Assembly: GCF_042687825.1 (NCBI RefSeq)
Contig: NZ_JBHUQE010000019.1
Span: 1-61,519 of the forward strand
Source: Sedimentitalea sp042687825
GTDB lineage: Bacteria > Pseudomonadota > Alphaproteobacteria > Rhodobacterales > Rhodobacteraceae
Direction: 5' to 3'
DNA length: 61,519 nucleotides
The position numbers and the translations under genes are program-made. A model generated the notes under the pieces. The model saw only the letters and a list, made by a program, of their open reading frames with translations, did no database searches and had not been told where the DNA came from. Shown piece by piece: positions 27,670 to 37,343 of the stretch (position 1 is its first letter; the number at the start of each line of letters is the position of its first letter).

Positions 27670-28116
27670 TCAGCTGTCGTTCGGATCCTGATACACGCCT
27701 TGCTCTTTCAGGGCGTCCACCACTTCGGAGGGCATGTAGGTCTCGTCATGTTTTGCCAGAATTTCAGAGGCTTCAAAGACACCGTTCACGTAACGACCGG
27801 TGCCGACCATGCCCTGATTCTCGGCAAAGAGATCGGGCAGGACGCCGGAAAAGGATACCGGTACCGAAGCGCCACCGTCAGTGACCGAAAAGCGGATGAT
27901 TTCGCCCTGTCCACGCACGATGCTGCCGGTCTCGACCAGACCGCCGATACGAAAAATCTCTTCGGGACCCGGCGGTTCGGCAATGATCTGGCTGGGCGCA
28001 CGAAAAAAGTTGATTCCGTCGCGCATGGCATAGCCGATCAGCCCGGTGGCCACGGCCAGCGCCACCGCCGCCACCACAATTACCTGGATCCTGCGCTGCT
28101 TTTTCAGGCTTTTCAT
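27670..28116 (-). CDS. ccmE: Cytochrome c maturation haem chaperone CcmE
   Basis: A 148-residue periplasmic haem chaperone anchored by one helix (about 10-30). Haem-binding His123 and Tyr127 are in LAKHDETYMP, and the OB-fold core spans about 45-120. The short C-terminal tail is normal. It is separated from ccmF by the holin and endolysin genes. argC ends eight bases upstream, so expression from the argC promoter is likely. Confidence 0.96.
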   Translation of the reverse strand: MKSLKKQRRIQVIVVAAVALAVATGLIGYAMRDGINFFRAPSQIIAEPPGPEEIFRIGGLVETGSIVRGQGEIIRFSVTDGGASVPVSFSGVLPDLFAENQGMVGTGRYVNGVFEASEILAKHDETYMPSEVVDALKEQGVYQDPNDS

Positions 28117-28124
28117 GGTCTACC

Positions 28125-29153
28125 TCACGGGAACAGAGGGGCCATCATCAGGCCCTGCGTTTCATCCTCACCTAGCATCAGATTGGCGTTTTGCAACGCC
28201 TGCCCGCTGCTGCCCTTGGTCAGGTTGTCCAGCGCGACCACCACGATCGCCCGCCCGTCGATGCGGTCGCCGGTCACGCCGACATGCACGAAATTCGACC
28301 CGCGCACGTGGTGTGTGCTGGGCGTTTCGCCAAAAGGCAATACCTGGACGAACGGCTCGTCCGCATAGGCCGCCGCAAAGGCGTCATGCACCGCCTGCGC
28401 CACGCCCTTGACATAGACCGTCGCCAGAATACCGCGATTGGCCGGGATCAGATGCGGCGTGAACTGCACCCTGACGGGACGCCCGGCCAGGGCGCTGAAC
28501 TCCTGATCGAATTCACCCAGATGCCGGTGCGTGCCACCGACCGCATAGGCGTTATAACCTTCGCTCAGTTCGGCATGCAGCAGGTTTTCCTTCAGCGAGC
28601 GCCCTGCCCCGGAAACCCCGCATTTCAGGTCGAGAATGATGTCGTCCAGATCGATCACACCGGCCGAGATCAGCGGGCGCAGCGCGAACTGGCCGGTGGC
28701 GGCGTTGCACCCCGTGCCGGCAACCAGCCGGGCCGCGCGAATGTCGTCGCGATAGAACTCGGTCAGCCCGTAAACCGCCTCGTCCTGCTGGGCCAACGCC
28801 GCATGCGGGTTGCCGTACCATTTCTCGTACTCGGCCGGATCGCGCAGGCGGAAGTCGGCGCTGAGATCGACGATCTTCAGGTTGTCCGGCAGGTCGCGGA
28901 TCACTTCCTGGCTGGTCTTGTGCGGCAGGGCGCAGAAACACAGATCGACCCCCGAGAAATCGATCTCGTCGATGCGACACAGCGCCGGCAGTGCCATGTG
29001 GCGCAGATGCGGGAACACCTGGGCCATGTCCATCCCGGCCTTGCGTTCGCCGGACAGCGCAACGATGTCCATCTCGGGATGACCGGCGATCAGCCGGATC
29101 AGTTCGGCGCCGGTATATCCACTGGCGCCCAGAATTGCGATCTTGTGGGTCAT
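28125..29153 (-). CDS. argC: N-acetyl-gamma-glutamyl-phosphate reductase
   Basis: A 342-residue NADPH-dependent enzyme of arginine synthesis. The Rossmann motif ILGASGYTGAELIRLI is at about residues 6-21, and the catalytic cysteine lies in VAGTGCNAATG (about 145-155). Length matches the common type 1 enzyme. It is followed by ccmE on the same strand. Confidence 0.96.
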   Translation of the reverse strand: MTHKIAILGASGYTGAELIRLIAGHPEMDIVALSGERKAGMDMAQVFPHLRHMALPALCRIDEIDFSGVDLCFCALPHKTSQEVIRDLPDNLKIVDLSADFRLRDPAEYEKWYGNPHAALAQQDEAVYGLTEFYRDDIRAARLVAGTGCNAATGQFALRPLISAGVIDLDDIILDLKCGVSGAGRSLKENLLHAELSEGYNAYAVGGTHRHLGEFDQEFSALAGRPVRVQFTPHLIPANRGILATVYVKGVAQAVHDAFAAAYADEPFVQVLPFGETPSTHHVRGSNFVHVGVTGDRIDGRAIVVVALDNLTKGSSGQALQNANLMLGEDETQGLMMAPLFP

Positions 29154-29242
29154 GTCAGACCTCTTTCATGCTGCCGTCAAATAATGCCGCAGATGCCCGC
29201 GACGCACATGGCGCAGACCAATCGCCCACGCCTTGACCTGGA

Positions 29243-30052
29243 TCAGGCCGCGCAAAACGTGATCTGTCGTCGCAAGAATTGCGTCGCCTGATCACTGACC
29301 TTGCGGGGGTCACCCGTGGTCAGAAAACCCGATTGCCCGCCCCCCTGCATATCCGGATGGCGCACCAGATAGTCGGCCAGGCTCTCGGCCACCAGATCGC
29401 CCTGGCTGAACACCTGCACATCCGGGCCCAGCGCATCCTGAAATACCTGTTCCATCAACGGGTAATGGGTACAGCCCAGGATGGCCGCCTGCGGATCCGG
29501 CATCTTGCGCCTCAGGGCGTCGACATGGCTGCGCACCAGAGCCTCGGCCAGGATCATATCACCCTCTTCGATAGCATCGACCAGACCGCCGCAGGCCTGC
29601 GCCTCGACATCAACGCCAATGGCCCGAAAGGCCAGCTCGCGCTGAAACGCCCGGCTGGCCACCGTGGCCGGGGTGGCAAACAGCGCCACATGCTTGACCG
29701 CGACCTCACGCGGCGGGCTGTTGTCGCCCCAACGCCGTTCGGTCAAAGCCTCGATCAGGGGCACGAAAACCCCCAGAACCCGTTTGCCCTTGGGCAGGCC
29801 GCCCTCCTGCATCCGCCGCAGGGCCGCGGCGCTGGCGGTGTTGCAGGCCAGAATCACCAGATCGCAACCGCCATCCCACAAACGCTGCACCGCCTTGACG
29901 GTCAGACCATACACATCGTCCGCATCCCGCACGCCATAAGGCGCGTGAGCATTGTCGCCCAGATACAGGAAATCCACCTCGGGCAACCGCTTTTGCGCGG
30001 CGTTCAGAACGGTCAGGCCGCCCAGACCGGAATCAAAAATGCCTACTGCCAT
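29243..30052 (-). CDS. murI: Glutamate racemase
   Basis: A 269-residue enzyme that makes D-glutamate for peptidoglycan. The two catalytic cysteines are in LACNTASA and ILGCTHYPL, and the start MAVGIFDSGLGGLTVL is typical. It precedes argC on the same strand with about 90 bases between them. Confidence 0.95.
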   Translation of the reverse strand: MAVGIFDSGLGGLTVLNAAQKRLPEVDFLYLGDNAHAPYGVRDADDVYGLTVKAVQRLWDGGCDLVILACNTASAAALRRMQEGGLPKGKRVLGVFVPLIEALTERRWGDNSPPREVAVKHVALFATPATVASRAFQRELAFRAIGVDVEAQACGGLVDAIEEGDMILAEALVRSHVDALRRKMPDPQAAILGCTHYPLMEQVFQDALGPDVQVFSQGDLVAESLADYLVRHPDMQGGGQSGFLTTGDPRKVSDQATQFLRRQITFCAA

Positions 30053-30229
30053 CTACCTCAAGCGCGCTGCTTGCCCTCATCTGCACGACCGACGTCGCGG
30101 AACTGCAACGGTGTCGCAACCAGCACATAAGAGGATTTTGACGGGAAATCCATCGTCGCTTTGCCTTGCGCCGGAGACTGGACCAGAATGTCGCGCCACA
30201 GAGGCCGCCGCCCGGTCGACCCACCGCTC

Positions 30230-30263
30230 AAAACGGCCCCCGGGACACTCGATCCCGGGGCCG
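30230..30263 (-). terminator. Terminator of the indolepyruvate oxidoreductase gene
   Basis: On the minus strand a GC-rich stem (CGGCCCCGGGA / TCCCGGGGGCCG, one bulged base, seven-base loop) ends in four T, 14 bases after the stop codon at 30277. Confidence 0.75.
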
Positions 30264-30276
30264 CAATGAGGCAGGC

Positions 30277-33200
30277 TTATTCGGCCGCCTGGCTGTAATC
30301 GCTGCCGCCTGTCCGAAAGGCTGCCAGCAGTTCCTCGCGCCGCTTGGCCGCCTTGACCTCGCTTGCGGATTTGACCGGACCAAAGCCGCGGATGTCCATC
30401 GGCAGGCTGGCCAGCGCCACCGCTATGTCCATGGTTTCCGGTGTAACGTCTGCCAGGACCATCTTCATATCCGCCTCGTATTGCCGGATCAAAGCGCGCT
30501 CCATCCGCCGCTCGGCGCTATAGCCGAAAATGTCCAGCGGCGTGCCGCGGAGCATCTTCAGCGATGCCAGCATTTTCAGCGGCTTCAGCATCCAGGGGCC
30601 GAATTCGCGCTTTTTCGGGCGTCCATCGGGGGCCTTGCCGCCCAGAATCGGCGGGGCCAGATGAAAGGTCATGCGGAAATCACCGTCAAACTCGGCCGCC
30701 GCCTTTTCCTGACTGGTCAGCAACAGCCGCGCGACCTCGTATTCGTCCTTGTAGGCCAGCAGCTTGTGATAGCCCTTGGCGACAGCCTCCTGCAGCCTCG
30801 GATTCTCGATCGCATCCACCATCCGGCGATAGCGCTTGGCCAGCCGCTGGCTCTGATAGTCGGCCAGATGATCGGCGCGATAGGCGATCCTGTCCTCCGG
30901 CGTCTTGGGCATGGCAACTACCTTTGGCTCTGACAGCTTGGCCGCCTGCTCCGGGAACAGAACCGCCCAGCGCCCGATGTCAAAAGCACGCAGATTGCGC
31001 TCGACCGCAGCACCGTTCATGCGGATCGCCTCCTGAATCGCCTCCAGACTCAGAGGCACCAGTCCGCGCTGCCAGGCGCCGCCGAATACCATCATGTTGG
31101 AATAGATCGAATCCCCCAGCGTCGCCTTTGCCAATTCAGAGGCGTCAAACAGGTCCAGACGTTCCCTGAGGCGGGCCTGCAAGGCCAGCTGCAGCCGATC
31201 CGCCGGCAGGGCAAAGTTCCTGTCGCGGGTGAACTCGCCGGTGATGATCTCGTGACTGTTGACCACCGCACCGGTCTGACCGGTGCGGGTCAGGCCCAGC
31301 GTCTTGGCCGCCGCACTGACCACCAGATCGCCGCCGATCAGCGCATGCGCCTCGGCCGTGGCCACACGGATGGCGTTGATATCTTCGGGCGAATTGGCCA
31401 GCCGGCAATGGATATGCACCGCACCGCCCTTTTGCGCCAGACCCGCCATTTCCATCATGCCGGCCCCCTTGCCATCCAGTTGCGCCGCCTGCGCCATGAC
31501 CGCGCCGATGGTGACGACCCCGGTTCCGCCGACGCCGGTGACCACGATATTGTGGGTGCCGTCGATTGCCGGCAGGTCCGGCAGTGGCAGATCCGGCAGG
31601 TCCAGTGCGCTGGTCGGCTCCTTGCGCAGCTTGGCACCCTGCAGCGTTACAAAGGATGGGCAGAACCCGTTCAGACAGGAAAAATCCTTGTTGCACGAAG
31701 ATTGATCAATCGCGCGCTTGCGCCCCAGTTCGGTCTCGACCGGTACGATCGAGACACAGTTGGACTGCACGCCGCAATCGCCGCAGCCCTCGCAGATATC
31801 GGTGTTGATGAAAACGCGCTTGTCGATATCCGGGAACGTGCCGCGCTTGCGGCGTCGGCGCTTTTCCGCGGCACAGGTCTGGATATAGACGATGGCGCTG
31901 ACACCTTCGATCTCGCGGAACTTCTTTTGCACATTCTCCATCTCGGCGCGCTCGTACCATTCGATGCCGCCAGGGAAGTCCTTGCGCGCGGGTTCCTCCT
32001 TTTCATCATAGACCACAGCGATGGTCGGTACGCCCATGGCCTTCAGCTCGGCCACGATCCGCGGCGCGTTCAGATCGCCCTCAGCCTTCTGACCGCCGGT
32101 CATCGCCACGGCATCGTTGTAGAGGATTTTGTAGGTGATGTTGGTCTTGGCCGCCAGGGCGGCCCGAATGGCCTGTACCCCGGAATGGTTATAGGTACCG
32201 TCTCCCAGATTCTGAAAAACATGCTTGGTCTTGCTGAACGGCGCCTCGCCGATCCAGTTCACCCCCTCGCCGCCCATATGGGTAAAGCCCTGCGTCGAGC
32301 GGTCCATCCACTGCACCATATAGTGGCAGCCGATCCCGGCATAAGCCCGGCTGCCGTCGGGGACCTTGGTCGAGGTGTTGTGCGGGCACCCCGAACAATA
32401 GAACGGCAGGCGCGCGGCCAGATCCTCGGCATTATCGTTGCGCCGCGCTTCGTCCAGCGCCGCCATACCGGCGCGGATGCCGTCGGTCTCGCGGTCCTCT
32501 TCGATCAGGATTTCGCCGATCTTGGTGGCGATCATGATCGGATCCAGCGCGCCGCGGGTCGGGAACAATTCCAGCCGGCGGCCATGTTCCCATGTATCGC
32601 CCTTGTGCCAGCCATAGACCCGGCGCCCGCTGCGGTCGTCAAAGATCGCTTCCTTGACCTGCACCTCGATCAACTTGCGCTTTTCCTCGACCACCACGAT
32701 CAGATCCAGCCCTTCGGCCCATTCGTGAAAGCTGTCCATGTCCAGCGGAAAGGTCTGTCCCACCTTGTAGGTGGTGATGCCCAGCCGCTCGGCCTCGTTT
32801 TCGTCGATGTTCAGCAGCGCCATGGCATGTGCCAGATCCAGCCAGTTCTTGCCCGCCGCGACAAAGCCGATTTTGGCCCCCGGCTTGCCCCAGACCCGCT
32901 TGTCGATCCGGTTCGCCCGGGCAAAGGCCTCGGCAGCAAAGCGTTTATAGTCGATCACCCGCGCTTCCTGCGCCACGGGCGTGTCGCCCAGCCGGATGTT
33001 CAGCCCCCCCTTGGGCATCTCAAACTCGGGCGTCACCAACTGCATCCGCATCGGATCGCCATCCACGACCGAAGTTACCTCGATCGTGTCCTTCATGGTC
33101 TTGAGACCGACCCACAGACCGGAAAACCGGCTCAGCGCATAGCCGTAGACGCCATAATCCAGAATTTCCTGGACACCCGCCGGGCTGACCACCGGCATAT

Positions 33201-33699
33201 AGGCATCGACCAGCGCCCATTCGCTCTGGTGCAGCACGGTACTGGACTCGCCCGTATGGTCGTCGCCCAGCGCCATCAGCACCCCGCCCATCGGGCTGGT
33301 CCCGGCCATGTTGGCGTGTTTCATCACGTCGCCCGATCGGTCGACCCCCGGCCCTTTGCCATACCACAGGCCAAAGACCCCGTCATACCGGCCCTCGCCG
33401 CGCAGCTCGGCCTGCTGGCTGCCCCACAGCGCCGTGGCCGCCAGATCCTCGTTCAGCCCCCACTGAAAGGTCACGTCATGTTCCGTCAGCAGTTTGGCCG
33501 CGCGTTCCATCTGCAGATCGACCGCCCCCAGAGGCGAGCCGCGATAGCCCGTGACCAGCCCGGCGGTGTTCAGTCCGGCGGCCCGGTCCCGCGCCTTTTG
33601 CATCAGCATCAGACGCACAAGCGCCTGGGTACCGTTCATCAGAACCGGGCTTTTGGTCAAATCGAACCGATCATTCAAGGATATCTTCTGCGTGCTCAT
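30277..33699 (-). CDS. Indolepyruvate ferredoxin oxidoreductase, fused form
   Basis: A 1140-residue fusion that oxidatively decarboxylates aryl pyruvates (indolepyruvate, phenylpyruvate) to acyl-CoA with transfer of electrons to an iron-sulfur centre. The N-terminal pyrimidine/TPP-binding oxidoreductase half is followed by a ferredoxin-like cysteine cluster (CEGCGDCGVQSNC), a gamma-type domain (GVGGTGVVTIGAVMAQAA) and a C-terminal DUF6537-like region. The ATG at 33699 has CCTCC (GGAGG) six bases away; an adjacent upstream ATG at 33702 is less well spaced. It is divergent from a LysR gene across a palindrome. This suggests aromatic amino acid catabolism. Confidence 0.93.
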   Translation of the reverse strand: MSTQKISLNDRFDLTKSPVLMNGTQALVRLMLMQKARDRAAGLNTAGLVTGYRGSPLGAVDLQMERAAKLLTEHDVTFQWGLNEDLAATALWGSQQAELRGEGRYDGVFGLWYGKGPGVDRSGDVMKHANMAGTSPMGGVLMALGDDHTGESSTVLHQSEWALVDAYMPVVSPAGVQEILDYGVYGYALSRFSGLWVGLKTMKDTIEVTSVVDGDPMRMQLVTPEFEMPKGGLNIRLGDTPVAQEARVIDYKRFAAEAFARANRIDKRVWGKPGAKIGFVAAGKNWLDLAHAMALLNIDENEAERLGITTYKVGQTFPLDMDSFHEWAEGLDLIVVVEEKRKLIEVQVKEAIFDDRSGRRVYGWHKGDTWEHGRRLELFPTRGALDPIMIATKIGEILIEEDRETDGIRAGMAALDEARRNDNAEDLAARLPFYCSGCPHNTSTKVPDGSRAYAGIGCHYMVQWMDRSTQGFTHMGGEGVNWIGEAPFSKTKHVFQNLGDGTYNHSGVQAIRAALAAKTNITYKILYNDAVAMTGGQKAEGDLNAPRIVAELKAMGVPTIAVVYDEKEEPARKDFPGGIEWYERAEMENVQKKFREIEGVSAIVYIQTCAAEKRRRRKRGTFPDIDKRVFINTDICEGCGDCGVQSNCVSIVPVETELGRKRAIDQSSCNKDFSCLNGFCPSFVTLQGAKLRKEPTSALDLPDLPLPDLPAIDGTHNIVVTGVGGTGVVTIGAVMAQAAQLDGKGAGMMEMAGLAQKGGAVHIHCRLANSPEDINAIRVATAEAHALIGGDLVVSAAAKTLGLTRTGQTGAVVNSHEIITGEFTRDRNFALPADRLQLALQARLRERLDLFDASELAKATLGDSIYSNMMVFGGAWQRGLVPLSLEAIQEAIRMNGAAVERNLRAFDIGRWAVLFPEQAAKLSEPKVVAMPKTPEDRIAYRADHLADYQSQRLAKRYRRMVDAIENPRLQEAVAKGYHKLLAYKDEYEVARLLLTSQEKAAAEFDGDFRMTFHLAPPILGGKAPDGRPKKREFGPWMLKPLKMLASLKMLRGTPLDIFGYSAERRMERALIRQYEADMKMVLADVTPETMDIAVALASLPMDIRGFGPVKSASEVKAAKRREELLAAFRTGGSDYSQAAE

Positions 33700-33748
33700 C
33701 ATTCGCCTCCCCAACGTCAGACTAGTGTGCATATGTCGCCCGCATAAT

Positions 33749-33767
33749 AGGTCATACTTTATGACCT
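33749..33767. promoter_or_regulatory. 19-bp perfect palindrome, probable LysR operator
   Basis: AGGTCATA-CTT-TATGACCT is a perfect inverted repeat. It contains the T-N11-A pattern of LysR-family sites (T52 to A64 within the palindrome). It lies 50 bp from the oxidoreductase start and about 100 bp from the LysR start, in the shared divergent region. Confidence 0.7.
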
Positions 33768-33868
33768 GAATAGCAAAAAAACATTGATATCTCAGCGAAA
33801 CGGCGGTTGCATGCCGGACGATCCTTCCTTTCATATAGGGCAGCCGTGGCAGATCGAAAGTTACCGGG

Positions 33869-34774
33869 ATGGATTGGGACAAGCTCAGAATATTTCACGC
33901 CGTGGCAGATGCCGGCAGCCTGACCCATGCCGGGGACCGGCTGAACCTGTCGCAATCCGCGGTCAGCCGGCAGGTGCGCGCGCTCGAAGACAGCCTGGGC
34001 GCAACCCTGTTCCACCGCCACGCGCGCGGACTGATTCTGACGGAACAGGGCGAGTTGCTGTTTGACGCCACCTGCGCCATGTCCAAGCGGCTGGAAACCG
34101 CCGCCGCCCGTATCAAAGACAGCGCCGAAGAGGTGTTCGGCGAATTGCGCGTGACCACGACATTTGGTTTCGGGCTGCTGTGGATGGCCCCGCGTCTGCC
34201 CAAGCTGTTCGAGAAATACCCCGATCTCAAGGTCGATCTGATGCTTGAGGAACGTGTCCTGGACCTGCCGATGCGCGAGGCCGACGTGGCGATCCGCATG
34301 AAGGAACCCAGCCAGGCCGACCTGATCCGAAAACGCCTGATGAAGGTGCAGATGCTGCTTTATGCTTCGCGCGCCTATCTGGACAAGCATGGCACGCCAA
34401 CCCGGCTCGAGGACATCGCCGACCACCGGTTGATCTGCCAGAACATCGACGCGGCGCAGGTCAATGCCGGTGCCCTGCTGGTGCAGCAGTTGCTGACAAG
34501 CAACCCGCACTCGCTGTTGACGGTGAACAATTACTTCGGGGTGCTGCAGGGGGTTCTGAACAATCTGGGCATCGGGGTGATGCCGAATTATGTCACCCAC
34601 GATTTTCCCGATCTGGTGCGCATTCTGCCGGAAATCGAGTCGGCCGATGTGCCGGTATTTCTGGCCTATCCCGAGGAACTGCGGCAATCCAAGCGCATCG
34701 CGGCCTTTCGCGACTTTGTTCAAGAAGAGATCATTTTGTACCGTAAGAACCTGAAAGTCATTGATAATTTATAA
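33869..34774 (+). CDS. LysR-family transcriptional regulator, divergent from the indolepyruvate oxidoreductase
   Basis: A 301-residue LysR regulator: winged helix-turn-helix (about 1-60, with LSQSAVSRQVRALE) and a type 2 periplasmic-binding-like effector domain (about 88-290). Position and the intergenic palindrome make it the likely regulator of the divergent oxidoreductase gene and of itself. The effector, probably an aromatic metabolite, is inferred only from the neighbour. An in-frame ATG at 33869 has no obvious strong ribosome site. Confidence 0.9.
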   Translation: MDWDKLRIFHAVADAGSLTHAGDRLNLSQSAVSRQVRALEDSLGATLFHRHARGLILTEQGELLFDATCAMSKRLETAAARIKDSAEEVFGELRVTTTFGFGLLWMAPRLPKLFEKYPDLKVDLMLEERVLDLPMREADVAIRMKEPSQADLIRKRLMKVQMLLYASRAYLDKHGTPTRLEDIADHRLICQNIDAAQVNAGALLVQQLLTSNPHSLLTVNNYFGVLQGVLNNLGIGVMPNYVTHDFPDLVRILPEIESADVPVFLAYPEELRQSKRIAAFRDFVQEEIILYRKNLKVIDNL

Positions 34775-34825
34775 GATATGCGCCAGGCGCATACCGGAAA
34801 TGCTGCAAGTGCGGCATAATGATCC

Positions 34826-34854
34826 TTGATCCGCGCGAGACCTTTGCCTAATTC
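34826..34854 (+). promoter_or_regulatory. Sigma-70-like promoter of the candidate small RNA
   Basis: TTGATC (34826-34831) and TAATTC (34849-34854) are exactly 17 bases apart. The expected start of transcription is near 34860, upstream of a strong terminator but of no open reading frame. Confidence 0.65.
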
Positions 34855-34859
34855 AGTAC

Positions 34860-34941
34860 TCGAAGGCGGTGACATTTACTTGCTCATCACTTCATACCTC
34901 CCTGTTGGACTTTGGCCGAGCTTAGTGCTCGGCCTTTTTTT
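34860..34941 (+). ncRNA. Candidate 80-nt small RNA with anti-Shine-Dalgarno motif
   Basis: A good promoter and a strong terminator (stem GGCCGAGC / GCTCGGCC, loop TTAGT, seven T at 34935-34941) enclose about 82 bases with no open frame of note. The single-stranded centre carries CCTCCC (34897-34902), complementary to ribosome-binding sites. That design resembles known trans-acting RNAs of Rhodobacter, but I cannot assign a family. It lies between the LysR gene and the MscS gene, on the same strand; a role as the LysR terminator is the main alternative. Confidence 0.6.
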
Positions 34942-35066
34942 GCCCTCTCAAGTCGAAGCAGTAATACAACGCCCGTCACAGGATGGGGTCCTTCGCCAAT
35001 AAACCGCGTGCATCCCGGCAAATAATCCTGAAAATGCTGGCAGATAATACTGCCGGGAGTTGTTTC

Positions 35067-37343
35067 ATGAGATTTCGTGTCTATTTCGCTGCGCTGTTTG
35101 CACTGGTGTTTCTGCACCTGAGCGGCCCGGCATCTGCACAGGTCGGGGCCATCACTCACACCCAGGACGCCGGCACCGGCGCGACTGTGGAACTGCCAGA
35201 ACCGCTGACACAAGAGGCCGTGCGCGAAATGGTGGCGCGCATGTCCGACGATCAGGTCCGTGGCATGTTGCTTGACCGGCTGGATGCCGTTGCACAGGCT
35301 GAACAACAGCCCGCGGCGTCCCAGACCTCGTTCTTCGGTCAACTGGGTACGCTGTGGACCGCGTTTTACTCGAACCCGCTGGACGCCTTCCGGAAACTCC
35401 CGACCCTGTTCACCAAAGAGGCCGAAGCGATCGGAGGGTTCACCGCATCGTTCGGTGGCTTTGGCGGGGTGATGGCGATGCTGGGTCTGACCGCAATCGC
35501 CCTGGCGGCCGGTTTTGCCGCCGAGTTTCTTGCCGGTCGACTGGTCCGGCGGTGGAAAGGTCCGAACGTGGCGACCGACGGCGCGACGCTCAAGGATTCG
35601 CTCTCGTTTCTTTTCAGCCGTTTCATGCGCGAGATTTTCGGGCTGATCGTTTTCTATTTCACGATCCGTACTGTCGGTCGCTTTCTGCTGTCGCCGGAAC
35701 AGCTGGCATTTGCCGGACCGATGGTGACCTATCTGATATGGCTTCCGCGTCTGGGGGCCGCCGTCTCCAGATTTGTTCTGGCCCCGCACAAACCGAAATT
35801 GCGGATGGTCAGCATCGATGATCGCTGGGCGACCTTTCTGCATCGCCACATGATCGGGCTGATCCTGCTGGCAGGCTTTACGATCTTTGCCGTCTTTTTC
35901 AACAGGACCAACGGCGTTGCTCTGGCGGAAACCCGTATCGGTTTCTGGCTGGATACGTCGGTCTATATCTATATCATCTTCATCGCCTGGCGGGCCCAGT
36001 CCGGCCTGACCCAGATGATGCGCGGGGTCGATCCCGACCGAACCGAATATGACGAATGGATGGCCCGCAACTATCCCTACTACATCATGGGTGTGGCCGC
36101 CGTTACCTGGGTGTTCGTGACCACCCTCACAGGTCTGGGGATTATCGAACAATTGCTGAAGGGCGCCCACTACGTCACCATGTTCTGGCTGATCCTGGCG
36201 CCCGCGCTGGACACGGCCATCCGCGGCCTTGTCCGGCATCTGGTGCCGCCGATGTCCGGTGGCGGCCAGATCGCCGAGGTGGCGTACCGCTCGACCAAGC
36301 GCAGCTATATCCGCATCGGCCGGGTGCTTTTGGCCGGGTTCGTTCTGGTGCTGATCGCCAACACCTGGGACATGAACATCGCCGACTTCACCGCCAGCCG
36401 GCAGGGAATCGGCGCCAGCCTGATCGAATTCCTGATGACGCTCGCGGTCGGCTATGTCGTCTACGAGGTGGTGTCGCTGTGGATCAATCGCCAGTTGGCC
36501 CGCGAACAGACCAATGCCGCGCCCGACGAAGGCGAAGCAGCCGGCGGCGAAGGCGGCGGTGCCGGCGGATCGCGGCTGGCGACGGTTCTGCCCCTGTTGC
36601 GGGTCACCGCACAGGTGGCGATTGCCACGATCTTTGTCCTGCTGGCCATCGGCACGCTGGGCATCGACATCACCCCATTGCTGGCCGGCGCCGGGATCAT
36701 GGGCCTGGCCATCGGTTTCGGCGCCCAGAAACTGGTCAGTGACGTGGTGTCGGGCATCTTCTTCCTGGTCGACGACGCCTTTCGAGTCGGCGAGTATGTC
36801 GAGGTTGACGGCACCATGGGAACGGTCGAGAAAATCTCGATCCGGTCGATGCAACTGCGGCATCACCGCGGACTCGTCCACACCATCCCCTATGGCGAGA
36901 TTCCCAAGCTGACCAATTTCAGCCGCGACTGGGTGATCATGAAGCTGAAATTCACCGTGCCGTTCGATACCGACCCCAACAAGGTCAAGAAAATCTTCAA
37001 GAAGATCGGTGCCGAGATGCTGGCGGACCCGATCCACGGCGATGGCTTTCTCGAACCGTTCAAAAGCCAGGGCGTGTTCGACATCGACGATGTCGGCATG
37101 GTGATCCGCGGCAAATTCATGGCCAAGCCCGGGGCGCAGTTCACCATTCGCAAGGAAATCTACAACCGTGTGAAAAAGGAATTCGCCGAGGCTGGAATCG
37201 AGTTCGCGCGCCGCGAGGTGCGTGTGGCCATCCCGGGTCTGGAACATGCCGAGGATCTGAACGATGACGAAAAGGCCGCCATCGGCGCCGCCGCCACCGG
37301 CGTCGTTCAGGCGCAGATCGAAAAGGAACAGACCCAGCCATGA
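35067..37343 (+). CDS. MscS-family mechanosensitive channel, large form
   Basis: A 758-residue protein that begins with a signal peptide (about 1-22, ending ASAQ). It has a periplasmic N-terminal segment, about 10 membrane helices between 130 and 530, and an MscS core with the pore-lining helix GAGIMGLAIGFGAQKLV (about 547-563), followed by the beta domain (FRVGEYVEVDG). A Glu/Gly-rich insert (about 488-502) sits before the core. Large MscS-like channels relieve osmotic pressure. The ATG at 35067 fits the signal peptide and has GGGAG upstream; an earlier start would run into the small RNA region. Confidence 0.9.
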   Translation: MRFRVYFAALFALVFLHLSGPASAQVGAITHTQDAGTGATVELPEPLTQEAVREMVARMSDDQVRGMLLDRLDAVAQAEQQPAASQTSFFGQLGTLWTAFYSNPLDAFRKLPTLFTKEAEAIGGFTASFGGFGGVMAMLGLTAIALAAGFAAEFLAGRLVRRWKGPNVATDGATLKDSLSFLFSRFMREIFGLIVFYFTIRTVGRFLLSPEQLAFAGPMVTYLIWLPRLGAAVSRFVLAPHKPKLRMVSIDDRWATFLHRHMIGLILLAGFTIFAVFFNRTNGVALAETRIGFWLDTSVYIYIIFIAWRAQSGLTQMMRGVDPDRTEYDEWMARNYPYYIMGVAAVTWVFVTTLTGLGIIEQLLKGAHYVTMFWLILAPALDTAIRGLVRHLVPPMSGGGQIAEVAYRSTKRSYIRIGRVLLAGFVLVLIANTWDMNIADFTASRQGIGASLIEFLMTLAVGYVVYEVVSLWINRQLAREQTNAAPDEGEAAGGEGGGAGGSRLATVLPLLRVTAQVAIATIFVLLAIGTLGIDITPLLAGAGIMGLAIGFGAQKLVSDVVSGIFFLVDDAFRVGEYVEVDGTMGTVEKISIRSMQLRHHRGLVHTIPYGEIPKLTNFSRDWVIMKLKFTVPFDTDPNKVKKIFKKIGAEMLADPIHGDGFLEPFKSQGVFDIDDVGMVIRGKFMAKPGAQFTIRKEIYNRVKKEFAEAGIEFARREVRVAIPGLEHAEDLNDDEKAAIGAAATGVVQAQIEKEQTQP

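Noticed and set aside
31252..33747. 831-codon plus-strand open frame opposite the indolepyruvate oxidoreductase
   Set aside because: Antisense to a confidently identified enzyme, with shadow-type composition.
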